Assembly (NCBI RefSeq): GCF_004358105.1
Contig: NZ_SMYL01000005.1
Location: 186,001 to 250,000 of the forward strand
DNA length: 64,000 bases
Reading direction: 5' to 3'
From: Sapientia aquatica
GTDB taxonomy: Bacteria; Pseudomonadota; Gammaproteobacteria; Burkholderiales; Burkholderiaceae_D
Below are positions 1-9,165 of this stretch, in pieces. The notes under the pieces were generated by a model. It had not been told where the DNA came from and did not search any database. It was given only the letters and a program-made list of their open reading frames with translations. Numbering within the stretch: the first letter of the stretch is position 1; every line of letters begins with the position of its first letter. Position numbers and translations under genes: made by a program.

Positions 1-735
1 TCCGTCACTAAACTGGCTGCTTTGACTGTATTAGCTGCTTCAACTTCAGCTGCATTTGCTCAATCTGCTGGCGACACTATCGTTAGCGCAGGCTGGGCAA
101 ACATTGCACCACAAGATTCAAGCACACCATTACAGATTACTGGTCCTGCTCCATTGGCACGTACTTTGACTGGCACTGGCGCTAGTGTCGACAAAACCAA
201 TACATTAGGTTTTGCTGTGTCACGTTTTATCACCGACAACTGGGTAGCATCCTTGGATTTGGGTGTTCCGCCAACATACAAATTGTATGGCACCGGATCG
301 TTGTCGTCAGTTGGTCAAATCGGCGAAGCTAAACAATTAGCGCCAGCTTTGTTGGGTAAGTACTACTTTGGTGATGCTCACACTGCTTTCCGTCCATATG
401 TTGGCTTGGGCGTAACTCGTGTTAGCTACACTGGCGTGTCGTTGACATCAAATTTCCAAAATACTGTTGCCGGTACTTTGGGCTTGCTCAGTGGTGGTAA
501 AGTAGTTGCTGGTGGCACTTCGGCAAACTTGGAAAGCTCATGGGGTTCAGTATTTAACGTGGGCGCATCGTATGCAATCAATAAAGATTGGTACGCTGGT
601 CTTTCCGTTTCTTACGTTCGTTTAAAAACAACTGCTGATTTGACGACTTCTTCAAACATCGGCAACGTAACAAGCACAACCACATTGACATTGAATCCTA
701 TCGTGACTTACTTGTCAGTCGGCTACCGCTTCTAA
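1..735 (+). CDS. OmpW family outer-membrane protein (5' truncated by window edge)
   Basis: The reading frame is open from the first base, so the true start lies upstream. What remains begins inside a signal peptide (hydrophobic run ending in AAFAQ) and gives about 225 mature residues. The mature part starts QSAGDTIVSAGWANIAPQ and ends in the aromatic tail GYRF, typical of an eight-stranded OmpW beta-barrel. OmpW proteins form small outer-membrane channels for hydrophobic molecules. A clear paralogue sits at 28016-28756 and begins its mature part the same way (QSAGDNVLSLGWIHIMPQ). The gene ends at a strong bidirectional terminator shared with ETF-QO. Family assignment is confident; the substrate is unknown. 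Confidence 0.85.
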   Translation, partial: SVTKLAALTVLAASTSAAFAQSAGDTIVSAGWANIAPQDSSTPLQITGPAPLARTLTGTGASVDKTNTLGFAVSRFITDNWVASLDLGVPPTYKLYGTGSLSSVGQIGEAKQLAPALLGKYYFGDAHTAFRPYVGLGVTRVSYTGVSLTSNFQNTVAGTLGLLSGGKVVAGGTSANLESSWGSVFNVGASYAINKDWYAGLSVSYVRLKTTADLTTSSNIGNVTSTTTLTLNPIVTYLSVGYRF

Positions 736-748
736 GCTGAAGGTTTTA

Positions 749-817
749 ACGCCAAGCTGATTTAGCTTGGCGTCGAAAAGAAAAAAAAGCCGCTAATCAA
801 AAATTAGCGGCTTTTTT
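749..817. terminator. Two tandem hairpins, bidirectional terminator
   Basis: The first hairpin has 10-bp arms, ACGCCAAGCT (749-758) and AGCTTGGCGT (764-773). The second has 15-bp arms at 783-797 and 803-817, with A-runs on the left and T-runs on the right. It can therefore end transcription of ompW on the plus strand and of the ETF-QO gene on the minus strand. Confidence 0.85.
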
Positions 818-837
818 CTATTTCAGATGAATCCGAG

Positions 838-2508
838 TTACATGTTCGGGTAATTCGGCCCACCACCGCCTTCAGGCGTGACCCATACGATATTTTGTGT
901 CGGGTCTTTAATATCACATGTTTTGCAATGCACGCAGTTCTGCGCGTTGATTTGCAATCTGTCCTTACCTTCATCCGTTTTAACAAACTCATACACGCCA
1001 GCAGGGCAGTAACGTGCTTCTGGTCCGGCATATTGCGCCAGGTTAATTCCAACGGGCACATCTGGATTTTTTAAGGTCAGATGAATTGGCTGGTCTTCAG
1101 CGTGATTGGTGTTGGAAATAAATACCGACGACAGGCGATCAAAGGTCAGCTTGCCATCTGGCTTCGGATAAACGATCGGTTCAAATTCGGAAGCAGGGCG
1201 AAGGCATTCATGATCGGCATGCTGGTGACGCAACGTCCACGGCGCTTTACCTTTGAAAACAATCTGGTCCACTCCAACCATCAACGCACCCAAATATAAG
1301 CCTTTGGCTAACCACGGTTTTACGTTGCGTGCTTTATGCAATTCTTTATGCAGCCAAGAATCTTTGAATGCGGCGGTGTAGCTAGTTAATTCGTCGCCGG
1401 AGCGGTTTTCAGCTAGCGCAGCGAAGATGGACTCGGCGACTAACATGCCGCTCTTCATGGCGGCGTGGCTGCCTTTGATGCGGCTCATGTTTAAGAAACC
1501 TGCATCACAGCCAATTAATGCGCCGCCCGGGAAAGTCAGCTTAGGCAACGATTGCAATCCACCCGCAGTAATAGCGCGCGCGCCGTAGGAGATACGTTTG
1601 CCGCCCTCAAAAAAGGTCTTGATCGATGGATGGGTTTTGTAGCGCTGGAATTCTTCGTACGGAGACAAATACGGATTGGCGTAGCTCAAACCAACTACCA
1701 AGCCGACCGCAACTTGATTGTTCTCTAAGTGATATAAGAATGAGCCGCCGTAGGTGTCGGAATCCAATGGCCAACCCGCCGTGTGCACAACCAAACCGGG
1801 TTGATGTTTAGCGGGATCGATTTCCCATAATTCTTTGATACCGATACCGTAAGTTTGCGGATCGCATTCGGCGTTCAAATTGAATTTTTGCATCAACTGT
1901 TTACCCAAATGTCCGCGTGCGCCTTCGGCAAACAGCGTGTATTTGGCATGCAGTTCCATCCCTAGCTGGAACGCGGCGCTTGGCGTGCCATCGTGGCTGA
2001 CGCCCATATTGCCGGTTGCAACACCTTTGACGGAACCATCGTCGTTATACAGAATTTCTGCCGCTGGGAAACCAGGGAAAATTTCCACACCCAAGACTTC
2101 CGCTTGCTGCCCCAGCCAACGCACCACATTAGCCAGCGAAATGACGTAATTGCCGTGGTTTTGGAAGCAATCGGCCAACATCCAGTTTGGCGTTTGGTAC
2201 GAGCTGCTCTCGGTAAGCATTAAGAAACGGTCTTCCGTTACTGGTGTGTTGAGCGGCGCGCCGAGTTCTTTCCAGTTGGGGAAGAGTTCAGTGATCGCAA
2301 TTGGATCCATGACTGCGCCGGACAAAATGTGCGCGCCTAATTCGCCGCCTTTTTCTAAAACGCACACGGAAACTTCTTTGCCTTGAGCTTGCGCTAATTG
2401 TTTGAGTTTAATTGCCGCGGATAAGCCAGCTGGGCCGCCGCCAACGACGACAACGTCGTATTCCATGGTGTCGCGCGGGCCAAATTCTTCAAGCAGGTTG
2501 GTAGTCAT
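838..2508 (-). CDS. Electron transfer flavoprotein:ubiquinone oxidoreductase (ETF-QO)
   Basis: This 556-residue protein passes electrons from reduced ETF, the acceptor of acyl-CoA dehydrogenases, to membrane ubiquinone. An FAD-binding motif ([14 protein letters not shown]) lies near residue 20. The C-terminus carries the single 4Fe-4S cluster cysteines, one in CPAGVYEF and three in [13 protein letters not shown], and ends [10 protein letters not shown] as in the family. Length matches the usual 550-560 residues. The start chosen is ATG at 2508; a second in-frame ATG lies just before the FAD motif. It stands alone, divergent from the SDR gene. Functionally it should serve the three acyl-CoA dehydrogenases encoded further along; the ETF subunit genes are not in the window. 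Confidence 0.95.
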   Translation of the reverse strand: MTTNLLEEFGPRDTMEYDVVVVGGGPAGLSAAIKLKQLAQAQGKEVSVCVLEKGGELGAHILSGAVMDPIAITELFPNWKELGAPLNTPVTEDRFLMLTESSSYQTPNWMLADCFQNHGNYVISLANVVRWLGQQAEVLGVEIFPGFPAAEILYNDDGSVKGVATGNMGVSHDGTPSAAFQLGMELHAKYTLFAEGARGHLGKQLMQKFNLNAECDPQTYGIGIKELWEIDPAKHQPGLVVHTAGWPLDSDTYGGSFLYHLENNQVAVGLVVGLSYANPYLSPYEEFQRYKTHPSIKTFFEGGKRISYGARAITAGGLQSLPKLTFPGGALIGCDAGFLNMSRIKGSHAAMKSGMLVAESIFAALAENRSGDELTSYTAAFKDSWLHKELHKARNVKPWLAKGLYLGALMVGVDQIVFKGKAPWTLRHQHADHECLRPASEFEPIVYPKPDGKLTFDRLSSVFISNTNHAEDQPIHLTLKNPDVPVGINLAQYAGPEARYCPAGVYEFVKTDEGKDRLQINAQNCVHCKTCDIKDPTQNIVWVTPEGGGGPNYPNM

Positions 2509-2806
2509 AAAGGAGTTCTCTGGTGTGATTTAGGATAAATTTAGTACGGTCGTGCTAATTTCTTTTCGGAATCATATAGGGAAGCGGTAAAATGGGCAAG
2601 GTAGGGCTTATTCGAAAGCGTTAAATTATCTCAGAGTGCCCCGCAATATGCATTAAATGACTGGTTTAGTTCAGTTTTCATCATAAGTTCTTCGGTTGAA
2701 ATTGCAACAGTTATGGCATCATGCGGCATAATCTTTTTTTGATATTCATTTTTTGCAGCGTGCAATCGCATCGGTCGGTTGATATTTATTATTTTTGGAG
2801 ACGGTA

Positions 2807-3583
2807 ATGGGAATAGAAGTCAATTTTGAGGGAAAAATTGCATTGGTTACAGGCGCATCGAGCGGTTTGGGTGCGCGCTTTGCGAAAGTATTAGCGCAAG
2901 CTGGTGCACAAGTTGTGTTGGCTGCTCGCCGGATTGACCGTTTAAAAGAATTGCGCGCCGAGATCGAAGCCGAAGGCGGCGCAGCGCACATGGTGGAACT
3001 GGATGTGACCGATTATGCCAGCATCAAATCGGCCATCGCCCACGCGGAAACCGAAGCCGGCCCGATCGACATTTTGATTAATAATGCCGGCGTTTCGACC
3101 ACGCAGCGCTTGCTCGATGTTACGCCCGATGATTACGCCTACGTAATGGACACTAATCAACGCGGTGCATTTTTCGTCGCACAAGAAACAGCGAAACGCA
3201 TGGTGGCGCGCGCTAAGGGCGATCCTAAGAAGCAACATCGCATCGTCAATATCGCCTCTGTTGCAGGCATGCGCGTTTTGCCGCAAATCGGAATTTACTG
3301 CGTCAGTAAAGCCGCTGTGATTCAAATGACCAAAGCGATGGCCGTTGAATGGGGTAAATATGGAATCAATACCAATGCGATTTGCCCGGGCTATATTTCT
3401 ACCGAAATTAATCAAAGTTATTTCGATAGCGAAGCCGGTAAAAAACTAATGAGCTTATTGCCGCGCAACCGTGTCGGAACGCCGGAAGATTTAGACGGTT
3501 TGTTACTGTTGCTGGCGTCAGAAGAATCGCGCTTCTTGAATGGTGCTATTGTCAGTGCCGACGACGGGTTGAGCGTGCAATGA
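2807..3583 (+). CDS. Short-chain dehydrogenase/reductase (SDR)
   Basis: A classical SDR of 258 residues: cofactor motif TGASSGLG at residues 15-22, NNAG further in, and catalytic Tyr164 and Lys168 in YCVSK. It should be an NAD(P)-dependent oxidoreductase of a hydroxy/keto substrate, plausibly a 3-hydroxyacyl thioester given its neighbours. The ATG at 2807 is preferred over an upstream in-frame TTG because TGGAG lies 6 bases before it. Its last bases overlap the next gene's start by 4 (ATGA), so the two are translationally coupled. The SDR at 43525-44301 has the same length and a similar N-terminal pattern. Substrate unknown. Confidence 0.85.
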   Translation: MGIEVNFEGKIALVTGASSGLGARFAKVLAQAGAQVVLAARRIDRLKELRAEIEAEGGAAHMVELDVTDYASIKSAIAHAETEAGPIDILINNAGVSTTQRLLDVTPDDYAYVMDTNQRGAFFVAQETAKRMVARAKGDPKKQHRIVNIASVAGMRVLPQIGIYCVSKAAVIQMTKAMAVEWGKYGINTNAICPGYISTEINQSYFDSEAGKKLMSLLPRNRVGTPEDLDGLLLLLASEESRFLNGAIVSADDGLSVQ

Positions 3584-4020
3584 GTGTAACGAGTTCAATC
3601 AATAAAGAAGTTGCTCAGCCTGAAATGAAGTTGGTTCACACCAGCGTAATGCCGGTACGTTGGGGCGATATGGATGCGTTTGGTCATGTCAACAACACAG
3701 TTTATTTTCGCTATATGGAGCAAGCGCGGATTGAGTGGATGGCGTCGTTTATGGACTTAAGTCAGCCAGCCACGGTTGCTCCTGTTTTGGTGAACGCGCA
3801 ATGCGACTTTTTGCGCTCGCTGAAATATCCCGATCAAATCGAAGTCGCGATGTATATTGCCACGCCGGGCCGTTCTAGTTTCGAGACGCACTATGAGATT
3901 TTTCGCTTAGGTGAGCAAAAAATCTTGTGCGCCCAAGGCAAAGGAAAAGTCGTTTGGGTGGATTCAATTTTAGAAAAATCCGTCCCGCTTCCTGAGTCGG
4001 TTCTGGCGCAGTTTAAGTAG
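3580..4020 (+). CDS. Acyl-CoA thioesterase, hotdog fold (4HBT/YbgC-like)
   Basis: This 146-residue protein carries the 4-hydroxybenzoyl-CoA thioesterase-type signature RWGDMDAFGHVNNTVYFRY; the Asp in GDMD is the expected catalytic acid. Such single hotdog enzymes hydrolyse acyl-CoA thioesters in the cytoplasm. It is translationally coupled to the SDR upstream (4-base overlap) and followed by a strong terminator, so the pair forms a two-gene operon. The chain length it acts on cannot be told from the sequence. Confidence 0.85.
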   Translation: MSVTSSINKEVAQPEMKLVHTSVMPVRWGDMDAFGHVNNTVYFRYMEQARIEWMASFMDLSQPATVAPVLVNAQCDFLRSLKYPDQIEVAMYIATPGRSSFETHYEIFRLGEQKILCAQGKGKVVWVDSILEKSVPLPESVLAQFK

Positions 4021-4039
4021 ATTTAAATCAGCAGCTCGT

Positions 4040-4081
4040 AAAAAACGCACTTGGCGCTTGATGGCGGCAAGTGCGTTTTTT
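4040..4081. terminator. Bidirectional rho-independent terminator
   Basis: The 14-base arms AAAAAACGCACTTG (4040-4053) and CAAGTGCGTTTTTT (4068-4081) pair perfectly. A- and T-runs on the two sides let it serve both the thioesterase operon and the convergent GtrA gene. Confidence 0.85.
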
Positions 4082-4093
4082 ATTGGGATAAAT

Positions 4094-4501
4094 TTAGTGC
4101 GCCTTATGTTTAAACGCCCACCATTTACTGCCTGAAAAATTCCAGATTAAGCCAATTCCGGTGGTGACGATTTGAGCTAGCCACAAATACCAGTTCCAAT
4201 AATCGTGGAATAAAATCATCAAGCCAAAGTTAATACACCAACCAACACCCAGCAGAGAAAAGTACTTGGTGGCGGCTTCTTTGTGCGATTTTTGGCTGCC
4301 AAAAGTGAAGAAGTAATTCAACACGTAATTGACTACCGAACCCAAAATATACCCAATGGCCGAGGCGATTGCTGCGTTCATTAGGAAGTAGTTCACGCCT
4401 ATCCATAGGCAGGCATATTGCACCAAGGTGCCGGATAAGCCGACAGCGGCAAAACGCAAAAACTGGTGGAATAGGGCGGTTAATTTGGGACTTAATTGCA
4501 T
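4094..4501 (-). CDS. GtrA family membrane protein
   Basis: A 135-residue integral membrane protein with four predicted hydrophobic segments and the GtrA features FAAVGLSGTLVQYACLW near the start, NYFFTF in the middle and a C-terminal WNFSGSKWWAFK. GtrA proteins are thought to help move lipid-linked sugars or anchor glycosyltransferases in the inner membrane. The gene follows a small lipoprotein gene with a 10-base gap, implying co-transcription. No glycosyltransferase is adjacent, so the specific role is open. Confidence 0.85.
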   Translation of the reverse strand: MQLSPKLTALFHQFLRFAAVGLSGTLVQYACLWIGVNYFLMNAAIASAIGYILGSVVNYVLNYFFTFGSQKSHKEAATKYFSLLGVGWCINFGLMILFHDYWNWYLWLAQIVTTGIGLIWNFSGSKWWAFKHKAH

Positions 4502-4511
4502 AGGGTTGATG

Positions 4512-4730
4512 TTATTTTTGATTGGTTTGTGCTTCGATGACTTTGCGCTGATTTTCCGCGTCGATTTGCATTTGCTTTTCTAATTCTTTGGATTTTTGCA
4601 GCGTATCACGTGCTGGCCCAGCGATAACAAACGCGGGTTTTTCTTCCTCTTGTTTTTTGTCGGTTTTGCCGCAGGCGCTTAAGCCGAATGCTAAGAGTAA
4701 TAAAGTGGAAGTCAGTAAAACTTGGCGCAT
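4512..4730 (-). CDS. Small lipoprotein
   Basis: A 72-residue protein with a hydrophobic signal ending in the lipobox LSAC (Cys20), so it should be lipidated and membrane anchored. The mature part is charged, with a KKQEEEK stretch and a predicted helix (LQKSKELEKQMQIDAENQRK). It has the general look of short cell-envelope lipoproteins, but I do not recognise a named family. It lies directly upstream of the GtrA gene. ATG at 4730. Confidence 0.7.
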   Translation of the reverse strand: MRQVLLTSTLLLLAFGLSACGKTDKKQEEEKPAFVIAGPARDTLQKSKELEKQMQIDAENQRKVIEAQTNQK

Positions 4731-4822
4731 GATAAGTTCTCCAAATGGGTTGTGGTTACGTGGTATTTGCTTGCAAATTGAGTACGATTGCCTGATGCGA
4801 AAAGCGCTAAAAAATCGGACCT

Positions 4823-6712
4823 TTATTTAGTCGGTTCAGTCGGTATCGATACTTCAATACTCGTCCCATGTTCATCGCCCGTAATCGTTAGTTCGCCCTG
4901 TAAAGCCCGCACTCGCTCGCGCATGCCGACCAAGCCAAACGATTGGCGCTTGCGGAAATCTTCCTGTGCAATTCCACGTCCGTTATCTTGAATTTTAAAA
5001 TGCACTTGACCTTCTGCTTGACTCAAACAGATTTGCACCTTGGTCGCTTGTGCGTGGCGCACGACGTTGGTGAGCGACTCTTGAATGACGCGATAAATCG
5101 TGGTGCTGATTTGATCATTCAGAATCAATTCACCTTCAACTGCGCTAAGTTCGCATTCGATCTGGTGGCGTTGATTAAACTCTTTTTGCAATGAAAGCAG
5201 TGCAAAAAATAATCCACCTTCGTCCAAAGCGCGTGGTCGTAAATCGGTAGCTATTCGACGTAGCGTAGAAATTGAATTCAACAACAACTTATCCATGCTC
5301 TGGAAAATAGGCTGGGCGGCTGGATTGTCGGGGATGCGCTTTTCTAAAACGGTTAAATCCATGCGCAGGGCCGCCAGTAATTGGCCTAAATCATCGTGCA
5401 ATTCGCGCGCGATATGCTTGCGTTCCTCTTCGCGCACAGTTTGTAGCGATTGGGATAAATTGCTTAACTCTTGGTGATACTGATCCATTTTTTCTTTGGC
5501 GAGCTTGCGATCAGTAATGTCTCTAAATATGACCGTGTAAAAGCGTTCCCCGTCTTCGACCAAGCTGGAAATCGATGCCTCAATCGGAAATTCTTGGCCA
5601 TTTTTCTTCAAGCCAGTAACCGAAAAATCCGCACTTTTTATCCCCATTTGGCGAATCGATACGCCGGTTTTACCAAATTGATCGACATGTTGCGCATGGC
5701 CTTTGCGATGATGCATGGGAATACATTGATTCAAATTCATCCCTATCATTTGCTCAGGCTCGTAGCCAAAAAAACCTTCGGCTGCGGCATTAACCAGCAC
5801 GATTCGATGTTGTGAATCGATGGTGATGATGCCATCGGTGGCGGTTTGGATGATGCCAGTTAAGCGACTGCGGTTTTTTTGAACTTCTAAGCGTGCTACC
5901 GTAAGTTGGTTGAACGGCACGCGGATACTTACTGTGACGATGCTGAAATACAGGCTTAAGGCTGCAATAAATTTATACAGTTGGCCGATCGTGATGAGCA
6001 ACTCATTGGTTTGGTGAAAATTGGATAGGCAAAATTCCGACATCGCCAAAACTGTGCAGGCTGCAAACAAGAACGATTTCTCGACCCGATCTGCATGGGC
6101 TTGGGCGATCTTGGTTTGGTAATAGAAAATCGCCCCAGAGACCAAGAACAATGCGATCAGCAAACCTTCCAATCCTTGCCTCACGGCGTAAGACCAGGTA
6201 TTGACTTGGTCTAGCGGCGGGATTTTGTCGAAATAGACAAATACTAAAAAACTGACTAGAGCAACGCCGCACAGCGAGGCTTCCAGCACCCAGCGTGAAT
6301 GCCGTTTAGACAAATCGCTTGAGAGCCGCTCAATGGCGACCAGTAACAAAATGATCGCAGCAGTAATGCGCCATAAAAAGCTAAATAGCAGCGTGGCTTG
6401 TTGGTAACTGCTTGACGTAAAACTGGGGATGGCGCTGGTAATGTTGAAGAAACTGAAAATCGCCACGCATAAAAAACCAATCGCCAACACCACCGAGCGC
6501 GATTGCCGGTGAATACTGTAGGCGTTCCAGCTCACGATAAAAATGGAAAAAAATAACACCACGCAAACGAGTTCGATTAAAAACCGAAATGGCACTGGTT
6601 TGAGTTCGCCCAAAGCGGGCAGATGCGTATTAAAAACTAGGGATAGTAGTAGGAAGGCAAATAGAGCAAACACGCTGCGGCGCGCGATGACTAATTCTCG
6701 TGGGAGCTTCAT
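4823..6712 (-). CDS. Membrane PAS-domain sensor histidine kinase (MASE3-like, HisKA_3/NarX type)
   Basis: A 629-residue kinase. Residues 1-270 form a multi-pass membrane sensor resembling MASE3; 285-405 is a PAS domain (GIIQTATDGIITID to FRDITDRK). A HisKA_3 dimerisation domain follows with phospho-acceptor His439 in ARELHDDLGQ, then a C-terminal ATPase with the G1 box DNGRGI and GLVGMRERV. This type normally pairs with a LuxR/NarL-family response regulator. None is adjacent; the nearest receiver is the isolated one at 8583-8969, upstream on the same strand. A terminator separates it from the UspA gene, so it probably has its own promoter. The signal is unknown. Confidence 0.9.
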   Translation of the reverse strand: MKLPRELVIARRSVFALFAFLLLSLVFNTHLPALGELKPVPFRFLIELVCVVLFFSIFIVSWNAYSIHRQSRSVVLAIGFLCVAIFSFFNITSAIPSFTSSSYQQATLLFSFLWRITAAIILLLVAIERLSSDLSKRHSRWVLEASLCGVALVSFLVFVYFDKIPPLDQVNTWSYAVRQGLEGLLIALFLVSGAIFYYQTKIAQAHADRVEKSFLFAACTVLAMSEFCLSNFHQTNELLITIGQLYKFIAALSLYFSIVTVSIRVPFNQLTVARLEVQKNRSRLTGIIQTATDGIITIDSQHRIVLVNAAAEGFFGYEPEQMIGMNLNQCIPMHHRKGHAQHVDQFGKTGVSIRQMGIKSADFSVTGLKKNGQEFPIEASISSLVEDGERFYTVIFRDITDRKLAKEKMDQYHQELSNLSQSLQTVREEERKHIARELHDDLGQLLAALRMDLTVLEKRIPDNPAAQPIFQSMDKLLLNSISTLRRIATDLRPRALDEGGLFFALLSLQKEFNQRHQIECELSAVEGELILNDQISTTIYRVIQESLTNVVRHAQATKVQICLSQAEGQVHFKIQDNGRGIAQEDFRKRQSFGLVGMRERVRALQGELTITGDEHGTSIEVSIPTEPTK

Positions 6713-6754
6713 CTGGCTGAATTGGTGGGAAAAGAATCAATTTTAGTTGATTCC

Positions 6755-6792
6755 AAGAAAAAACAGGATGTTTTCGTCAAAACACCCTGTTT
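6755..6792 (-). terminator. Rho-independent terminator after the usp gene (minus strand)
   Basis: The 14-base arms at 6761-6774 and 6779-6792 pair with a single mismatch around loop CGTC. Read on the minus strand, the stem is followed by a run of T. It should end the receiver-crp-usp transcript before the histidine kinase gene. Confidence 0.75.
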
Positions 6793-6838
6793 AAAGCACC
6801 ACGCACTTCGTTGATTGGATGGGGGAAAAGCCGTTAGG

Positions 6839-7672
6839 CTAGTGCGACATGAACACAGGAATAGTCATGCTCTCTAAAATAGTACGTGTTGCGCCGCCCA
6901 TAATCATTTCTTTAAAGCGGGAATGTCCGTAACCACCCATCACAATTAAATCGGAATTCAAATCGGCCGACAGCGACAATAAGGCGTTGCCAATGTCGAG
7001 CTTGGTGCGATGTACGGAGACTTCTAAGCGGATGCCGTGGCGCGCTAAGTAGGCCGCAATGTCAGCACCGGGTTGTTCGCCGTGCACATCGTTTTTGGGA
7101 TTAATAATGGCGACATGCACCAAGTCAGATTTTTTCAGTAAAGGAATGGCGTCCGTTATAGCGCGGGTGGCAGCGCGGCTGCCGTCCCAAGCGATTAGTG
7201 GGCGTTTGCCGATATGATGAAATTCGCCTGCGTACGGAATAATCAAAACTGGACGGCCAGAATTTAAGATCATGTATTCCGGAAAATCATCCATCACCGC
7301 AGGAGATGATTCTTCTGGATTGGTCTGTCCAACGACCACTAAATCACAATAACGTGCTCTTAAACCTATCCCGCCAACGGCGTCGTCTTGGGTCACCGCG
7401 CCATCGAAGGAATCGACACCGATTTGCTCGACCTGTTTCTTAAAGTCCGTCACATTTTGATTGGCTCGCTCGCGCAGATATTCGAGGTGGCTTAATAGGC
7501 TGGGATCAACGCCATTGATATTGCCGTCTTGGTAGATAAAGCGCGACACGCCAGTATCGGCAATCCCGACTAAATGGGCATCCAACTTAATCGCCAGTTC
7601 GGCGGCGAGTTGGATGCGATAAGGCGAACGCGAGGTGTCATCAATGTGCACCAAAATTGTTTTATAGGACAT
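6839..7672 (-). CDS. Universal stress protein with two UspA domains
   Basis: At 277 residues this is twice the length of a single UspA domain. The N-terminal half begins MSYKTILVHIDDT; the C-terminal half ends with the nucleotide-binding pattern GGYGHSRFKEMIMGG followed by T/S and IPVFMSH. Tandem UspA proteins bind ATP and support survival under stress or low oxygen. The start at 7672 is preferred to an in-frame one six codons upstream because AGGGAG precedes it. It lies 24 bases after the Crp/Fnr-type gene, so the regulator and stress protein are probably co-transcribed. Confidence 0.9.
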   Translation of the reverse strand: MSYKTILVHIDDTSRSPYRIQLAAELAIKLDAHLVGIADTGVSRFIYQDGNINGVDPSLLSHLEYLRERANQNVTDFKKQVEQIGVDSFDGAVTQDDAVGGIGLRARYCDLVVVGQTNPEESSPAVMDDFPEYMILNSGRPVLIIPYAGEFHHIGKRPLIAWDGSRAATRAITDAIPLLKKSDLVHVAIINPKNDVHGEQPGADIAAYLARHGIRLEVSVHRTKLDIGNALLSLSADLNSDLIVMGGYGHSRFKEMIMGGATRTILESMTIPVFMSH

Positions 7673-7696
7673 GGTAACTCCCTGTGACAAATCGAC

Positions 7697-8551
7697 TTAA
7701 TTCAGTGCCGGTGCCATGCCCCATGCGGAGATGGTCGAGCTTTGAAAGCATTCTGAGATTTTGGCTTTCAGTTTGTTGGATGGCAACTTGCGCAAATTTC
7801 TTAACGCTTCCGCGTCATTGATGCAAATATGACGTTGGCTGACCGATATTAAACCTAATTCATTGAGCGCGGACAGAGTGCGGCTCACGGTTTCCAAGGT
7901 TAAACCGAGGTAGCTCCCGATATCATTGCGTGTCATGCGTAAATTGAAGGTCGATTTGGAATAGCCTAATAAGAAGAAACGTTCCGACAAAGACAGCAAG
8001 AATTTCGCAACGCGGGCTTCGGCGCTGGCCGAGCCATGAATGCTTAAACGTGTTTGTTGACGGGCTAATTCCTTGCTCATCAAACCAAAGATGGCTTGGC
8101 CGAGTTGATCGTAGCTGTGGCTTAAGGTCGCGATGGTTTTGTATGGGAGCAAAATAATGTCGCAGTCCGATAAAGCAATCGCCTCGGAACTGTGATGGGC
8201 GCAGTGAATACTATCCATGCCCAAAACGTCGCCCTTCATTGGGAAACTGAGCACTTGTTCGGTACCGAACTCATCAAACAAAATCGTTTTGATAAAGCCG
8301 GAATTAACCAAGTACAGCGAATCAAAATTTTGACCCAATGTATGAATCCGTTGGCCCGCTTTAAAGTGCATATGTTGGAACAATACGTTTTCGCGCTGCA
8401 ATGCTTGTGGCATCGGCACGTGTAAGAATTCGGCGACTTCGGCTAGGTTAGACCACAATTTATTTTGCGATGTCCAGTTGGTGCAAATTGGAGCGGACTC
8501 TTTTTGCATCATGTGAGCGACTGGGCGTTCTAAGGTAGATTCTTGTAACAT
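7697..8551 (-). CDS. Crp/Fnr family transcriptional regulator
   Basis: About 284 residues: an N-terminal extension, a cyclic-nucleotide-binding-type beta-roll (FKAGQRIHTLGQNFDSLYLV), a dimerisation helix and a C-terminal winged helix with RNDIGSYLGLTLETVSRTL. The E-x-x-S-R recognition helix predicts binding to Fnr-type TTGAT-N4-ATCAA sites. It lacks the N-terminal cysteine cluster of true Fnr: only one Cys is near the start, with two more singly in the core. Direct 4Fe-4S oxygen sensing is therefore unlikely. The ATG at 8551 has a purine-rich AGAGAGA before it; an upstream ATG at 8581 is possible. Encoded between a receiver and a UspA gene. Confidence 0.88.
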   Translation of the reverse strand: MLQESTLERPVAHMMQKESAPICTNWTSQNKLWSNLAEVAEFLHVPMPQALQRENVLFQHMHFKAGQRIHTLGQNFDSLYLVNSGFIKTILFDEFGTEQVLSFPMKGDVLGMDSIHCAHHSSEAIALSDCDIILLPYKTIATLSHSYDQLGQAIFGLMSKELARQQTRLSIHGSASAEARVAKFLLSLSERFFLLGYSKSTFNLRMTRNDIGSYLGLTLETVSRTLSALNELGLISVSQRHICINDAEALRNLRKLPSNKLKAKISECFQSSTISAWGMAPALN

Positions 8552-8582
8552 GAGGATCTCTCTTTCTTGGTTGTGAGCCATA

Positions 8583-8969
8583 CTAGTTATGTAGCCAAAG
8601 TTGTAATAAAGGGATAAGTTGATCGCTGTCGGTCGATTTGTCTAAAAAACTATCTGCTCCGGCGCGCATTGCTAATTTTCTGCATTCTTCATCGGCGTGA
8701 TTGCTAAATACGACTACCTTGATTGTTGGGATGGATGCTTTAATTGTTTTTAATAATCCCAAGCTGTTTCCGTCTGGTAGCTGTGTATCTAAAATCACCG
8801 CTTGTACTTCTTCCGTGTCTTCCACGTATTCATTGTTTTTTAAAATTAACCGCGTTGCCGTTGCCAAGTCGCCTGCAATACTGCTGACGTGGATTTCAGG
8901 AAATTGCTCGATCATATTTTTTAAACGTTCTTGAATATGGACGGAGTCTTCAACGATGCATACATTCAT
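8583..8969 (-). CDS. Single-domain response regulator (receiver only)
   Basis: A 128-residue CheY-like receiver with no output domain: acidic pair in IVEDS near residue 6, phospho-acceptor Asp in VILDTQLPDG, the Ser/Thr switch in VVFSNH and the conserved Lys in FLDKS. It could act as a phosphate shuttle or by protein contact. It heads a minus-strand group with the Crp/Fnr-type regulator (31-base gap). The MASE3/PAS kinase further down is a plausible but unproven partner. ATG at 8969 is chosen because the receiver fold begins immediately; the longer frame upstream has no family character. Confidence 0.85.
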   Translation of the reverse strand: MNVCIVEDSVHIQERLKNMIEQFPEIHVSSIAGDLATATRLILKNNEYVEDTEEVQAVILDTQLPDGNSLGLLKTIKASIPTIKVVVFSNHADEECRKLAMRAGADSFLDKSTDSDQLIPLLQLWLHN

Positions 8970-9071
8970 AGTCTTGCTTGCGGTTCTGTTTTCATGCGAG
9001 CAGTATCTGGCATTTGCGTCAGATAAGAAATCAGCGTTGGCTGATTCACAATGTCGGAAATTGGACAGCCG

Positions 9072-9089
9072 TGTAGGAGATTTCCTACA
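9072..9089. promoter_or_regulatory. 18-bp palindrome upstream of the receiver gene
   Basis: TGTAGGA and TCCTACA form perfect 7-base arms around GATT, about 100 bases upstream of the minus-strand receiver gene. There is no T-run, so it looks more like an operator than a terminator. The size fits a dimeric regulator, but no specific protein can be named. Confidence 0.45.
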
Positions 9090-9165
9090 GGCGAGCTTGC
9101 GCCAGCGCAAGCAGGTTGCGCTGATTGGGAAGGGATCTTGCGAGGGAGTTTGAGCTAAGCGCGCC

